Of a DNA stretch of 41,666 nucleotides, positions 18,015 to 27,872 are shown in pieces. Both the position numbers and the translations under genes were made by a program. This DNA is from Chloroflexota bacterium. GTDB taxonomy: Bacteria > Chloroflexota > Anaerolineae > Anaerolineales > Anaerolineaceae. The stretch spans positions 1 through 41,666 of the forward strand of contig JAJYIW010000003.1 of the NCBI GenBank assembly GCA_021789855.1. Direction: 5' to 3'. Within the stretch, counting starts at the first letter, position 1, and the number at the start of each line of letters is the position of its first letter. The notes beneath the pieces were generated by a model. That model saw nothing but the letters and a program-made list of their open reading frames with translations. It did no database searches and was not told the DNA's origin.

Positions 18015-19864
18015 ACCCTCCTCATGTTCTCCGTTACTACATCCTCAGCACGATCCTGGGGCTGGCCAGCTTCGCGATTATTTTTAAAATGGTAGATATC
18101 CAGCACAGCCCCTACGCGCAGGCCATTTTGAAAAAGGCCCTGATCTATGCCGATTCCGTGCAAATGGTTTACCCTGAGCGCGGCAATATTTATGATCAAC
18201 TAGGAAATTTGCTGGCCGGGAATAACACGGTGTACGAGGTGGGCATAGAAGTCGGCGGCGCCAACGCCCCTGAGCCGGATATTGGCTCGATCGCGGCTCA
18301 ATTGTCGGCCATTACCGGTAAAGATGCCGGCCAGATGATCACCAATTACATCAATAGCAAAAACAAGAACTTGCAATATGCCGTGCTGGTTGATTACGTC
18401 ACGCCCGACCAGTTAAAGACTCTCCAGGACGCCATAAAAGCCCAATCGGCCCAGGCTGGCAGAAGCAATAAATCCGATAAGGTGGGCATTGAAGCCCTGC
18501 ATTGGATCCCGCACCTGATTCGAACTTACCCGGAAAACGATGTGGCTTCCAACATCATCGGGTACTATCCTTTCCTGAGCACCAGCCAGCTTGAAAAGGT
18601 GGGGGACAAGGAAATAGCGGTCCCCGCCGCAGGTACGTATGGAGTCGAACAAAATTATAATGACCGCCTGGCCGGCACCCCCCAGTTGGAAACCATTCCC
18701 AACGATCCCTTGCAGGTCACCAATGTCCCTGAGGTTCCCCCTGGCGATAGCCTGATCCTGACCATTGATGTCCGTGTCCAGGCCGCCATGGAGCATATCC
18801 TCGACAAAGCCCTCAGAGATAGCGGGGCCGATTCCGGGACCATCATTGTGGAAAATCCGCGCACGGGTGAAATTCTGGCGATGGCCAACAGCCCCCGCCT
18901 CAACCCCAACCAGTATTGGGACTTCACCAAGATTTTCCCCAACCCCATCTATTTCAACCGCGCGGTAAGCGTCACCTACGAGCCCGGTTCTGTCTTCAAG
19001 GTCCTCACCATGGCCGGGGCGCTTGATTCAGGTACGGTAAAGCCGGACACAACCTTTTACGATAATGGCGTCTTCGAGTACGGTGGAGCCTACATCCATG
19101 ACTGGAACGGCGGCGCCTGGGGCGAGCAAACCATGACCGGCTGCATGGAGCATTCTCTCAATGTGTGCCTGGCCTGGGTGGCCACCAGGTTAGGCGCTAA
19201 CCGGTTTTATAATTACATCCAGTCTTTTGGAATTGGTCACACCACCGGCATCGACCTGGGAAACGAAGCCAATTATCCCCTTCGCCTCCCTGGCGAGGAT
19301 CTGTCGAGCACTGTGCCCAATTTCGTGAAATGGAGCGACATCGACCTGGCCACCAATGCCTTCGGACAGGGCCTGGCCGTTACCCCAATCCAGATGGTCA
19401 TGGCCGTCTCAGCGGTGGCCAATGACGGTAAAATGATGGCCCCGCATGTGCTGAAGGCCTTTGTCGAAAATGGCCGCCAGTATCCAACCGTTCCCCAGGT
19501 CGTGGGGCAACCGATCAGCGCAGCAACCGCCCACACCGAGACGGAGATGCTGGCTGTCTCCCTCGAAAAAGAATCGTCATCAGCCGAAGTGGCGGGTTAC
19601 CGGGTGGCCGGAAAAACTGGTACAGCCCAGATTGCCATGCCCTACGGCGGCTATTCCGACACCTTGACCAACGCTTCCTTCGTGGGATGGGGGCCGGTCG
19701 ACGATCCGCAGTTCCTGATTTATGTCTGGCTGGAAAAGCCCACCGCTTCCCAATGGGGCTCAGTGGTAGCCGCTCCGGTCTTCGCTGACGCCGTTAAAAG
19801 CCTGGTGGTATTAAGAAATATACCCCCAGACAGCGTCAGGAAACAATTACAGGCTAACCCTTAA
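18011..19864 (+). CDS. ftsI: Peptidoglycan transpeptidase, FtsI/PBP class B
   Basis: EPGSVFKVLTMAGAL (SxxK), HSLN (SxN), GKTGTAQIA (KTG); N-terminal TM anchor; no PASTA-like tail seen. Confidence 0.94.
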   Translation: MNPPHVLRYYILSTILGLASFAIIFKMVDIQHSPYAQAILKKALIYADSVQMVYPERGNIYDQLGNLLAGNNTVYEVGIEVGGANAPEPDIGSIAAQLSAITGKDAGQMITNYINSKNKNLQYAVLVDYVTPDQLKTLQDAIKAQSAQAGRSNKSDKVGIEALHWIPHLIRTYPENDVASNIIGYYPFLSTSQLEKVGDKEIAVPAAGTYGVEQNYNDRLAGTPQLETIPNDPLQVTNVPEVPPGDSLILTIDVRVQAAMEHILDKALRDSGADSGTIIVENPRTGEILAMANSPRLNPNQYWDFTKIFPNPIYFNRAVSVTYEPGSVFKVLTMAGALDSGTVKPDTTFYDNGVFEYGGAYIHDWNGGAWGEQTMTGCMEHSLNVCLAWVATRLGANRFYNYIQSFGIGHTTGIDLGNEANYPLRLPGEDLSSTVPNFVKWSDIDLATNAFGQGLAVTPIQMVMAVSAVANDGKMMAPHVLKAFVENGRQYPTVPQVVGQPISAATAHTETEMLAVSLEKESSSAEVAGYRVAGKTGTAQIAMPYGGYSDTLTNASFVGWGPVDDPQFLIYVWLEKPTASQWGSVVAAPVFADAVKSLVVLRNIPPDSVRKQLQANP

Positions 19865-19897
19865 TGACCTGAATGCAAGAGGTGACGGAGAGAAGTT

Positions 19898-21319
19898 TTG
19901 TTTACGCTAGCAGATAGCCTGGAAGCTCTTACGGGAAAACGCCCACCGGCTGCCGACCTCGCCATAACCGAGGCCGCAGTCGATTCACGCCAGGTCATCC
20001 CCGGCTCTTTGTTTGTTGCCCTTCCAGGTGAACACACCGATGGCCATGCTTACCTGGGAGATGCCTTCCAGGCAGGGGCTCACCTGGCCCTGGTTCAGAA
20101 CGATGTTTCCGCAGACTATCCCACGCTGGACCTGCGCAATGGCGTTCTCCCCGATCCCCTGGTGATCCCGCCGGCTCCATTTTGCCTTTGGGTGCATGAC
20201 AGCCTGCAAGCCTTACAGCAGATGGCCGGCTTTTGGCGGCGCAAGCAATCCTTGCGCGTCATCGGCATCACCGGCAGCGTGGGCAAATCCACCACCAAGG
20301 AGGTGGTCGCCGATGTCCTCAGCCAGCGCTACCGCACCCTGAAAAATCCTGGCAACATGAACAACGAGATCGGCCTGCCCCTCACCCTGTTGCGCCTGAC
20401 TTCCGCCCACGAACGCGCTGTCCTCGAGATGGGCTTTTATGTTCCCGGTGAAATCCGCTTCCTTTGCGACCTGGCCCTTCCATCGGTAGGCGTGGTGACC
20501 AACGTGGGCACCGTCCACGCAGAACGAGCCGGCTCTCAGGAAGCCATCGCCCGCGGAAAAACCGAGCTGGTAGAAGCTCTCCCGCCTGCTCCTGACGGCG
20601 TAGCGATCCTCAATTATGACGACCCGTGGGTGCGCCCCATGGCCGAGAAGACCCGCGCCAGGGTGTTCTATTATGGTCTCGATCCTCAGGCTGATTTATG
20701 GGCTGACGAGATTGAAGGGTTTGGCCTGGAAGGCATTCGCTTCCGCCTGCATTATGCCAACGAAGTGATCCATTTGCGTATCCCCCTGATCGGTCGCCAT
20801 TCGGTCCACACTGCCCTGCGCGCTTCCGCCGTGGCCCTGGTGGAAAACCTGACCTGGGAAGAAATTGTTTCCGGCCTGGGGATGGGCCACAACCAGCTTC
20901 GCCTGGTCACGGTGCATACCCGCAGGGGCGCTCTGGTTCTGGACGACACGTATAACGCTTCGCCCGAATCGACCCTGGCCGCCTTGAACCTCCTGGCCGA
21001 CCTCCAGGGGCGAAAAGTGGCCGTCCTGGGTGATATGCTCGAGCTGGGCCCCTATGAAAGGCAGGGGCATGAAATGGTCGGCGTCCGCGCTTCGGAAGTC
21101 GCCGACGAGTTAATCGTGTATGGAGACCGGGCCGCCACGATCGCTGAGGCCGCTCGCCAGAATGGCATGGATATAGAGGCCATTCACGCTTTTGAAGACG
21201 TCCCGGCGATCATTGATTACCTGGACAAAACCCTGGCCCAGGGTGACGTCGTCCTGGTCAAGGGATCGCACGGGATGCGTATGGATCGCATCGTCGCTGC
21301 CCTGGAGGCTGCCGCATGA
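19898..21319 (+). CDS. murF: UDP-N-acetylmuramoyl-tripeptide--D-alanyl-D-alanine ligase
   Basis: VIGITGSVGKSTTKEVVADVL, NMNNEIGLPLTLL, DDTYNASPESTLAAL; TTG start at 19898. Confidence 0.95.
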   Translation: MFTLADSLEALTGKRPPAADLAITEAAVDSRQVIPGSLFVALPGEHTDGHAYLGDAFQAGAHLALVQNDVSADYPTLDLRNGVLPDPLVIPPAPFCLWVHDSLQALQQMAGFWRRKQSLRVIGITGSVGKSTTKEVVADVLSQRYRTLKNPGNMNNEIGLPLTLLRLTSAHERAVLEMGFYVPGEIRFLCDLALPSVGVVTNVGTVHAERAGSQEAIARGKTELVEALPPAPDGVAILNYDDPWVRPMAEKTRARVFYYGLDPQADLWADEIEGFGLEGIRFRLHYANEVIHLRIPLIGRHSVHTALRASAVALVENLTWEEIVSGLGMGHNQLRLVTVHTRRGALVLDDTYNASPESTLAALNLLADLQGRKVAVLGDMLELGPYERQGHEMVGVRASEVADELIVYGDRAATIAEAARQNGMDIEAIHAFEDVPAIIDYLDKTLAQGDVVLVKGSHGMRMDRIVAALEAAA

Positions 21320-22308
21320 AAGACACAGCACTGGCTATCGCCTTGAGTGGTCTCAGTTTTATGCTCGCGGTCATCTGGGGCGCTCCGCTGATTCAGGTGC
21401 TCAAGCACTTCAATATCGGTAAATTGATCCGCATTGAAGGCCCTGAATCGCACCTGCGGAAATTGGGCACGCCTACCATGGGCGGGGTCATGATCCTCAT
21501 GCCCGTGGCGCTGATCACCGTCCTGCTCAATGCCGCCTCTCTCATCGGCTTGAACGTGCTGGGGCGCTCCGTGCTGGTGCCGTTGCTGGCCCTGGGTGGA
21601 TACGCCATCATGGGCGCCATTGACGATTGGGAAGGGATCCGCGGCCCACGGCGCGGCCTGGGAATGCGTGCACGCACCAAGTTTATCATCCAGGTGATCA
21701 TGGCCGTCGCCATCGCCTTTGGTCTCCAATACCTCTTACGAGTCCCGCAGTTGTATTGGCCCGGCTTAAAAGTGCCCATCGACCTGGGCGTGCTCTATAT
21801 CCCCACGGCGACCTTCATCATTGTGGGCATGTCCAATGCGGTTAATTTTACCGATGGGCTGGACGGGCTGGCAGGCCTTATTTCTGCCACGGCTTTCGCC
21901 GCGTACGGCTTGATTGCCCTGTCCCAGGGGCAGGTCTTCCTTGGCCGGTTTTGCTTCACCCTGGTCGGCGCCCTGTTCGGCTTCCTGTGGTTCAACGTCC
22001 ACCCGGCCGAGCTGATCATGGGCGATACCGGCTCCCAGCCCCTCGGCGCGGCGTTGGGTATCGTGGCTTTGATGACCGGCCAGTGGCTGCTCCTCCCGCT
22101 GATTGCCATCATCCCGGTGAGCGAAGCCCTCAGTGTGGTAATCCAGATTGTCTATTTCCGCTTCACCCACGGGAAAAGGTTCTTCAAAATGGCGCCTATC
22201 CATCACCATTTCGAGCTCTTGGGCTGGAGCGAGACCCAGGTGGTCCAGCGTTTCTGGCTGATCAGCCTCATGTTTGCCTTGTTGGGCGTGGCGGTATCGG
22301 TGGTATGA
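21316..22308 (+). CDS. mraY: Phospho-N-acetylmuramoyl-pentapeptide-transferase
   Basis: LGTPTMGGVMIL, NFTDGLDGLAG, MGDTGSQPLG, APIHHHFELLGWSETQVVQRFW. Confidence 0.97.
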   Translation: MKDTALAIALSGLSFMLAVIWGAPLIQVLKHFNIGKLIRIEGPESHLRKLGTPTMGGVMILMPVALITVLLNAASLIGLNVLGRSVLVPLLALGGYAIMGAIDDWEGIRGPRRGLGMRARTKFIIQVIMAVAIAFGLQYLLRVPQLYWPGLKVPIDLGVLYIPTATFIIVGMSNAVNFTDGLDGLAGLISATAFAAYGLIALSQGQVFLGRFCFTLVGALFGFLWFNVHPAELIMGDTGSQPLGAALGIVALMTGQWLLLPLIAIIPVSEALSVVIQIVYFRFTHGKRFFKMAPIHHHFELLGWSETQVVQRFWLISLMFALLGVAVSVV

Positions 22309-22309
22309 G

Positions 22310-23695
22310 ATGAAAAAAGATTGGGAAGGTCAGCGCGTGTTAATCATTGGAGCCGCCCGCCAGGGCCAGGCTCTGGCGCGCTACCTGGCCGGTAAAGGCG
22401 CCCGGGTGACCCTCAACGACCAGCTTTCTTCCATCGACCTGTCCAACGTGGTGGCGGGACTGAGCGGCCTGGGCATCACGTTTGCCCTGGGTGGGCACCC
22501 CCTGGAGCTGCTGGACAGCGCCGACCTGGTCTGCCTGTCGGGCGGTGTGCCCTTGAGCCTGCCCCTGGTCGTCGAAGCGACCCGGCGCGGCCTGCCCCTG
22601 TCGAACGACTCGCAGCTCTTTATGGAAATTGCGCCCTGCCCGGTGATCGGCATCACCGGATCGGCCGGCAAAACCACCACCACCACGCTGGTTGGGCGCA
22701 TCGCTGCCGCAGGCTTGCCGCAAGGCCGCCGCGCCTGGGTCGGCGGCAACATCGGCCTGCCGATGATCGACCACGTGGACGAAATGAAACCCGATGACCT
22801 GGTCGTACTGGAGTTATCCAGCTTTCAGCTAGAACAAATGACCCTCTCTCCCCGCGTGGCAGCGGTGCTTAATATCACCCCGAACCACCTGGATCGACAC
22901 GGCAGCATGGAGGCCTACACAGCGGCGAAGGCACACATCTTGCTCCACCAGGATCGAGGAGATGTCGCCGTGTTAAACCATGAAGATGAAGGGTCGTGGG
23001 CCCTGGCAGGCCTGGTGCAAGGCCGTCTGGTTACTTTCAGCTTGAACCCACCTCCCCCCGGACAGGCAGGCGTTTACCTGGCGCATGGGTGGTTATCTCT
23101 GCAAGACGGCGACCGGCAGGTCGAGATCATGCCCCAGTCGCTGATCGCCCTGCGCGGCGCGCATAACCTGGCCAATGTCCTGGCAGCCTGCGCCATCGCC
23201 TATGCTGCCGGCCTTCCCATTTCAGCCATGCCCGCTGGCATCCAGGGTTTTGCCGGTGTAGCGCACCGCCTCGAATTCGTCCGTGAGTGGCGCGGGGCAG
23301 CCTGGTACAACGACTCGATCGCCACGGCTCCTGAGCGCAGCATGGCCGCGATTCGCTCTTTCAGCGAACCGCTGGTGCTGCTGGCGGGTGGCCGGGATAA
23401 GAATTTGCCCTGGGATGAGTTTGCCAGCCTCGCCCACCAGCGTGTGGATCACCTGGTTGTGTTCGGCGAAGCCGCCGAAATAATTCTGTCCGCCCTGGGG
23501 CTGGCCCATTCCGGGCAGCGCCCCTATACCATTACCCGGTGCACCGGGCTCCAACAGGCCGTCCAGGCAGCCGCTTCTTTAGCCAAACCCGGCGATGTGG
23601 TCTTGCTATCGCCCGGGGGAACCAGTTTCGATGAATTCCGCGATTTTGAAGAACGCGGGGAGTGTTTTCAAAAATGGGTGAAGGAACTTTCGTAA
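22310..23695 (+). CDS. murD: UDP-N-acetylmuramoylalanine--D-glutamate ligase
   Basis: VIGITGSAGKTTTTTLVG, VLELSSFQLEQM, NITPNHLDRHGSMEAY, YNDSIATAPE, GGRDKNLPW. ATG at 22310 preferred over the ORF opening at 22274. Confidence 0.96.
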   Translation: MKKDWEGQRVLIIGAARQGQALARYLAGKGARVTLNDQLSSIDLSNVVAGLSGLGITFALGGHPLELLDSADLVCLSGGVPLSLPLVVEATRRGLPLSNDSQLFMEIAPCPVIGITGSAGKTTTTTLVGRIAAAGLPQGRRAWVGGNIGLPMIDHVDEMKPDDLVVLELSSFQLEQMTLSPRVAAVLNITPNHLDRHGSMEAYTAAKAHILLHQDRGDVAVLNHEDEGSWALAGLVQGRLVTFSLNPPPPGQAGVYLAHGWLSLQDGDRQVEIMPQSLIALRGAHNLANVLAACAIAYAAGLPISAMPAGIQGFAGVAHRLEFVREWRGAAWYNDSIATAPERSMAAIRSFSEPLVLLAGGRDKNLPWDEFASLAHQRVDHLVVFGEAAEIILSALGLAHSGQRPYTITRCTGLQQAVQAAASLAKPGDVVLLSPGGTSFDEFRDFEERGECFQKWVKELS

Positions 23696-24900
23696 AACCT
23701 GTTGCGTCTCTAAAAGCTAAAACAACCAGCCGGCTGCTCAGTCTGCATATTGATGTCCCTTTGCTCCTGATTGTCTTCTCGCTGTGCGTGTTTGGTCTGT
23801 TGATGGTCTATTCGGCCAGCAGCTCAACCTTCATTTTTACCCGCCAGGTGGAATGGATGCTGATTGGCCTGGTGGTAATGGTTGGCCTGACCCTCATCGA
23901 TTACCATAAGCTTCGCCCGTTTCTGCTGCCGGTATGGATCGGCACACTCATTGCCCTGGCCGCAGTGTTATTCATCAACGATATGCGCTACAATGCCGCT
24001 CGCACCCTCAACAATGGCTCCTTCCAGCCTTCTGAGCTGGCCAAGCTGGTCATCATCATCTACCTGTCTTTCTGGCTGTCCATTCGCCAGGATAAACTCA
24101 ACGACATCTATATCGGCCTGATCCCCCTGGCCTTCATCCTGGGAGCCACCGGCGGGTTTATCTATCTGCAGCCTGACCTGAGCGCTACCCTCACGATCTT
24201 CGCGCTGGGATTTATGCTGTTCTTCCTGGCAGGGGGATCGCTGCGCCAGCTTGTGCTGGTAGCGGTCGTTGCTCTCCTGGCCGGTTGGTTAATCGTCGTG
24301 CTGAACCCGGGAGGCACAGCCAGCGCCCGCATTAACAGCTACCTGGTTGGCATCCGCGATCCGTTGGAGGGCTCCAACCAGCTCCAGCGTTCCCTTGAGG
24401 GGATTATCAAGGGCGGCCTGTTCGGCGTGGGCATTGGTAAGGCGGATATCAAGTGGAGCGGCCTCCCCGTCCCTTCGCGCGACAGCATCTTTGTGATTGT
24501 GGTCGAGGAGACCGGCCTGGTGGTTGCCTCGTTGCTGACGCTGATGTATGCCGGTTTGGTCTGGCGAGGCATGGTCATTGCCCGGCGCGCCAAAGATCAA
24601 TTGGGATCGTTGCTCGCCGCCGGTATGACTTTCTGGTTGGCGTTTGAAGCCGTGATTAACATGGGCATGGTTGTCGGTCTATTTCCTATTGCGGGCAACG
24701 CTCTGCCCTTTATGAGCGCAGGAGGTTCCAGCCTGGTCGTATCCATGGCCGCCATTGGCGTCATCATGAGCGTGGCGCGCCAATCTGAGGTAGTAAAGGA
24801 GTCAGAAGGGAGAACATTCAGTGCGGTTGTTGATTTGCGCCGGTGGGACCGGAGGCGGCGTGTATCCCGCCCTCGCCGTCCTGCAGGCCCTCGGGAATGA
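23674..24900 (+). CDS. ftsW: Lipid II polymerase/division protein FtsW
   Basis: SEDS-family multi-pass protein; LMVYSASS, QPSELAKLVIIIYL, QPDLSATLTIFALGF, GLFPIAGNALPFMSAGGSSLVVSM. Confidence 0.94.
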   Translation: MGEGTFVKPVASLKAKTTSRLLSLHIDVPLLLIVFSLCVFGLLMVYSASSSTFIFTRQVEWMLIGLVVMVGLTLIDYHKLRPFLLPVWIGTLIALAAVLFINDMRYNAARTLNNGSFQPSELAKLVIIIYLSFWLSIRQDKLNDIYIGLIPLAFILGATGGFIYLQPDLSATLTIFALGFMLFFLAGGSLRQLVLVAVVALLAGWLIVVLNPGGTASARINSYLVGIRDPLEGSNQLQRSLEGIIKGGLFGVGIGKADIKWSGLPVPSRDSIFVIVVEETGLVVASLLTLMYAGLVWRGMVIARRAKDQLGSLLAAGMTFWLAFEAVINMGMVVGLFPIAGNALPFMSAGGSSLVVSMAAIGVIMSVARQSEVVKESEGRTFSAVVDLRRWDRRRRVSRPRRPAGPRE

Positions 24901-25924
24901 TATGGAGCAGGTGCTTTGGGTTGGCAGTCAGGGTGGCATTGAAGCAGACCTGGTGAATCGCAGCCATATTCCATTTGCTGCGATTCCCGCTGCAGGCTTG
25001 CACGGCGTGGGTGCGCGCCAGTTGCCGCGTAACCTGTGGCGGTTAGGGCAGGGCGTGCTGGCCTCTCACCATATCCTGCGTGCCTTCAAGCCGGACGTGC
25101 TGCTTTTCACCGGCGGCTACGTGGCATTCCCCATGGCTGTCGCCGGCCGCGCCGTTCCCACCTTGCTCTACGTTCCCGATATTGAGCCGGGTTGGGCGTT
25201 AAAAACCCTCGGCCGCTTCGCTGATCACATCGCAGTGACCAGCGATGAAACCTTTAAGTATTATTTGTCGCATAAACCCACCTCCGTGACGGGTTACCCC
25301 ACCCGGGCCGGCCTGGCCGACGTCCACCCTGACCAGGCGCGCAAGGCCCTTCACCTGGATTGCGATCACCCGGTCCTCCTCGTGGCAGGCGGCAGCACCG
25401 GCACCCGTTCCATCAGCCGCGCCCTCCTGTCCATCCTGCCGGAATTGTTACAGGATACCCAGGTCGTCCATATCACCGGACAGCGGGATTGGGATGAGGT
25501 GCAGGCTGCTACCGCTAACCTTCCCGACGACAGGGCCAGCCGTTATCACGCTTACCCCTACCTCCACGAGATGGGCCATGCCCTGGCCGCCGCTGACCTG
25601 GCCGTTTCTCGCGCGGGGGGTTCCACTCTCGGAGAGTACCCCCTCTTCGGCCTGCCGGCCATACTGGTGCCTTATCCCTATGCCTGGCGTTATCAAAAAG
25701 TTAACGCCGATTTCCTCTCCAATCATGGAGCCGCGGTTACCCTGGAAGACGCTCGCCTTAAAGACCAGCTCTTGCCGACCATCCATGCCCTGCTTGGCGA
25801 CACCGTGCGCCTGGAAACCATGCGCACCGCCATGAAAAGCCTGGCGACCCCCCAGGCCGCTTCCAGGCTGGCAGACCTGGTGAAGGAGCTGGGTAACCGC
25901 TCTGCAGACAGGAGGCGCCGCTGA
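24821..25924 (+). CDS. murG: UDP-N-acetylglucosamine--undecaprenyl-pyrophosphoryl-MurNAc-pentapeptide GlcNAc transferase
   Basis: GTG start; LLICAGGTGGGVYPALAVLQAL, VLLVAGGSTGTRSISRAL, AVSRAGGSTLGEYPLFGLPAILVPYPYA. Confidence 0.95.
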   Translation: MRLLICAGGTGGGVYPALAVLQALGNDMEQVLWVGSQGGIEADLVNRSHIPFAAIPAAGLHGVGARQLPRNLWRLGQGVLASHHILRAFKPDVLLFTGGYVAFPMAVAGRAVPTLLYVPDIEPGWALKTLGRFADHIAVTSDETFKYYLSHKPTSVTGYPTRAGLADVHPDQARKALHLDCDHPVLLVAGGSTGTRSISRALLSILPELLQDTQVVHITGQRDWDEVQAATANLPDDRASRYHAYPYLHEMGHALAAADLAVSRAGGSTLGEYPLFGLPAILVPYPYAWRYQKVNADFLSNHGAAVTLEDARLKDQLLPTIHALLGDTVRLETMRTAMKSLATPQAASRLADLVKELGNRSADRRRR

Positions 25925-25927
25925 GCC

Positions 25928-26458
25928 ATGGTGAGCCTGATCTTCCTCTTCTGGATGTATGTGATCCTTTTCGCCGTGATCGGCGGGATGCGCGGGTGGG
26001 CCAAAGAAATCCTGGTCACCTTCAGCGTCATCCTGGCCTTATTTATCATCACGGTGATCGAGCGGTTTGTCCCGTTCGTCCGCGATGCCATTGCCGGCAT
26101 AGCCCAATTTTGGCTCCGCGTGGCGATCTTGCTGGCCCTGGTGTTTTTCGGGTACCAGGGCCCCAATATTCCCCGCCTGGCGGGCACCAATCGCTTCGTG
26201 CGCGAACGGTTTCAGGATATTTTATTGGGCGTTTTCCTGGGCGCCGTCAACGGCTTCTTTATTTTCGGATCATTCTGGTATTTCCTGGATCAGGCCAAAT
26301 ATCCCATCGCATTGATTGCGGCCCCCGATCCAGCCACCTCACTCGGCCAGGCTGCCTTGACCATGATAAAATACCTGGCCCCGGCCTGGCTGGGAGCGCC
26401 CGCGATTTATTTCGCCGTAGCCCTCGCTTTTGTTTTTGTATTGGTGGTGTTTATCTAA
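25928..26458 (+). CDS. CvpA-like multi-pass membrane protein embedded in the dcw cluster
   Basis: 176 aa, N-terminal AVIGGMRGWAKEILVTFSVILALFI resembles CvpA topology (hydrophobic-RG-hydrophobic); sits between murG and murC with immediate adjacency to murC (TAA|ATG). Confidence 0.7.
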   Translation: MVSLIFLFWMYVILFAVIGGMRGWAKEILVTFSVILALFIITVIERFVPFVRDAIAGIAQFWLRVAILLALVFFGYQGPNIPRLAGTNRFVRERFQDILLGVFLGAVNGFFIFGSFWYFLDQAKYPIALIAAPDPATSLGQAALTMIKYLAPAWLGAPAIYFAVALAFVFVLVVFI

Positions 26459-27871
26459 ATGACTAAAGTGCATCTGGTTGGAATCGGTGGTAGCGGCATG
26501 TCGGCCATCGCTCGGGTCTTGCTCGAAAGCGGCGAGACGGTGAGCGGTTCGGACCGGCTGTCTTCACCTATGACGGAAGCCCTGCGCGCCGCCGGCGTGC
26601 GCCTCTCCATCGGCCACGCCGCGGAAAACGTTCAAGGCGCCGATGTGGTAGTGCGCTCTTCCGCCGTCCCCGATGACAACCCCGAAGTGGTAGCCGCCAG
26701 GGCCGCCGGCATCCCCGTGTTGAAGCGCGCTGAATTCCTGGGCCAGTTGATGAAAAACCGCCAGGTCGTCGCCATCGCCGGCACCCACGGCAAGACCACC
26801 ACCACCGCCATGACCGCCTGGATGCTGGTCAGCGCCGGTAAAGCCCCTTCTTTTATCATCGGCGGTGTGCTGAAAAATCTGAACACCAACGCCCACGCCG
26901 GCCGCGGGGATACCTTCGTCATCGAAGCCGACGAATATGACTCGATGTTCCTCGGCCTCGCCCCTTCCGTCGCGGTCATCACCAATATCGACTACGACCA
27001 TCCCGATTACTACCCCACCCCGGCAGCCTACCAAAAGGCCTTCGTCGATTTTACCGGCAAGCTCATCCCGGGCGGTTGGCTGTTGCTTTGCCACGACGAC
27101 CCCGGTGCCCTCAACCTTTACCAGCGCCTTGCGGAGAATGCTGCCTTCCCAGGCAGCCTGGCCAGCTACGGCCTGTCCTCTGCTCCCAAGGAAGCTTCCT
27201 ATTACCAGGCCAGCCAGCTCACCCCGAGCGCTGCCGGCGGGTTCAGCTTCACCGCCACTTACCAGGCCGGCGCAGGCCAGCCCGAGTCACTGGCGCAGGT
27301 CAGCCTGCAGGTCCCTGGCGAGCACAACGTCCGCAACGCCCTGGCCGCCCTGGCCGTCGGCCACCACCTGGGCCTGCCCGTGGCGCAGGCCGCTGGCGCT
27401 CTCAGCGCCTACCAGGGCAGCGCCCGCCGCTTTGACATCGCCGGCGAGCAACAGGGGATTGTCCTGATCAACGATTACGCCCACCACCCCACCGAGATCA
27501 GCGCCACCCTGGCCGCTGCCAGGGCGCGCTACCCCGGGCGCCGCATCTGGGCAGTCTGGCAGCCCCATACCTATTCCCGCACCCGCGCGATGACCGCCGG
27601 GTTTGCCGCTGCCTTCGAGGCCGCCGACCAGGTGGTGATCACCGAGATTTATGCCGCCCGCGAGCCGGCCGGCGCTGCCGTATCCGCCGCAAGCCTGGTC
27701 GCTGGGATGACCCATCCTGGCGTCCATTTCATCCCCACCCTGGAGGAAGTGACCAGCTACCTGCTCGCCCACCTCGCCCCCGGCGACGTCGTCCTGGTGC
27801 TCTCGGCCGGCGACGCCGATCAGGTCAACCGTGACCTGCTGACCGGTCTCCAACAACGGGAGGAAAGATAA
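26459..27871 (+). CDS. murC: UDP-N-acetylmuramate--L-alanine ligase
   Basis: VHLVGIGGSGMSAIARVLLESGETVSGSD, AIAGTHGKTTTTAMTAWML, NDYAHHPTEISATLAAAR. Confidence 0.97.
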   Translation: MTKVHLVGIGGSGMSAIARVLLESGETVSGSDRLSSPMTEALRAAGVRLSIGHAAENVQGADVVVRSSAVPDDNPEVVAARAAGIPVLKRAEFLGQLMKNRQVVAIAGTHGKTTTTAMTAWMLVSAGKAPSFIIGGVLKNLNTNAHAGRGDTFVIEADEYDSMFLGLAPSVAVITNIDYDHPDYYPTPAAYQKAFVDFTGKLIPGGWLLLCHDDPGALNLYQRLAENAAFPGSLASYGLSSAPKEASYYQASQLTPSAAGGFSFTATYQAGAGQPESLAQVSLQVPGEHNVRNALAALAVGHHLGLPVAQAAGALSAYQGSARRFDIAGEQQGIVLINDYAHHPTEISATLAAARARYPGRRIWAVWQPHTYSRTRAMTAGFAAAFEAADQVVITEIYAAREPAGAAVSAASLVAGMTHPGVHFIPTLEEVTSYLLAHLAPGDVVLVLSAGDADQVNRDLLTGLQQREER

Positions 27872-27872
27872 G

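Noticed and set aside
26564-27094. 176-aa minus-strand ORF in murC (and similar in murB, ftsZ, mraY)
   Set aside because: Gly/Asp/Val-rich mirror translations of Mur ligase codons; shadow ORFs.
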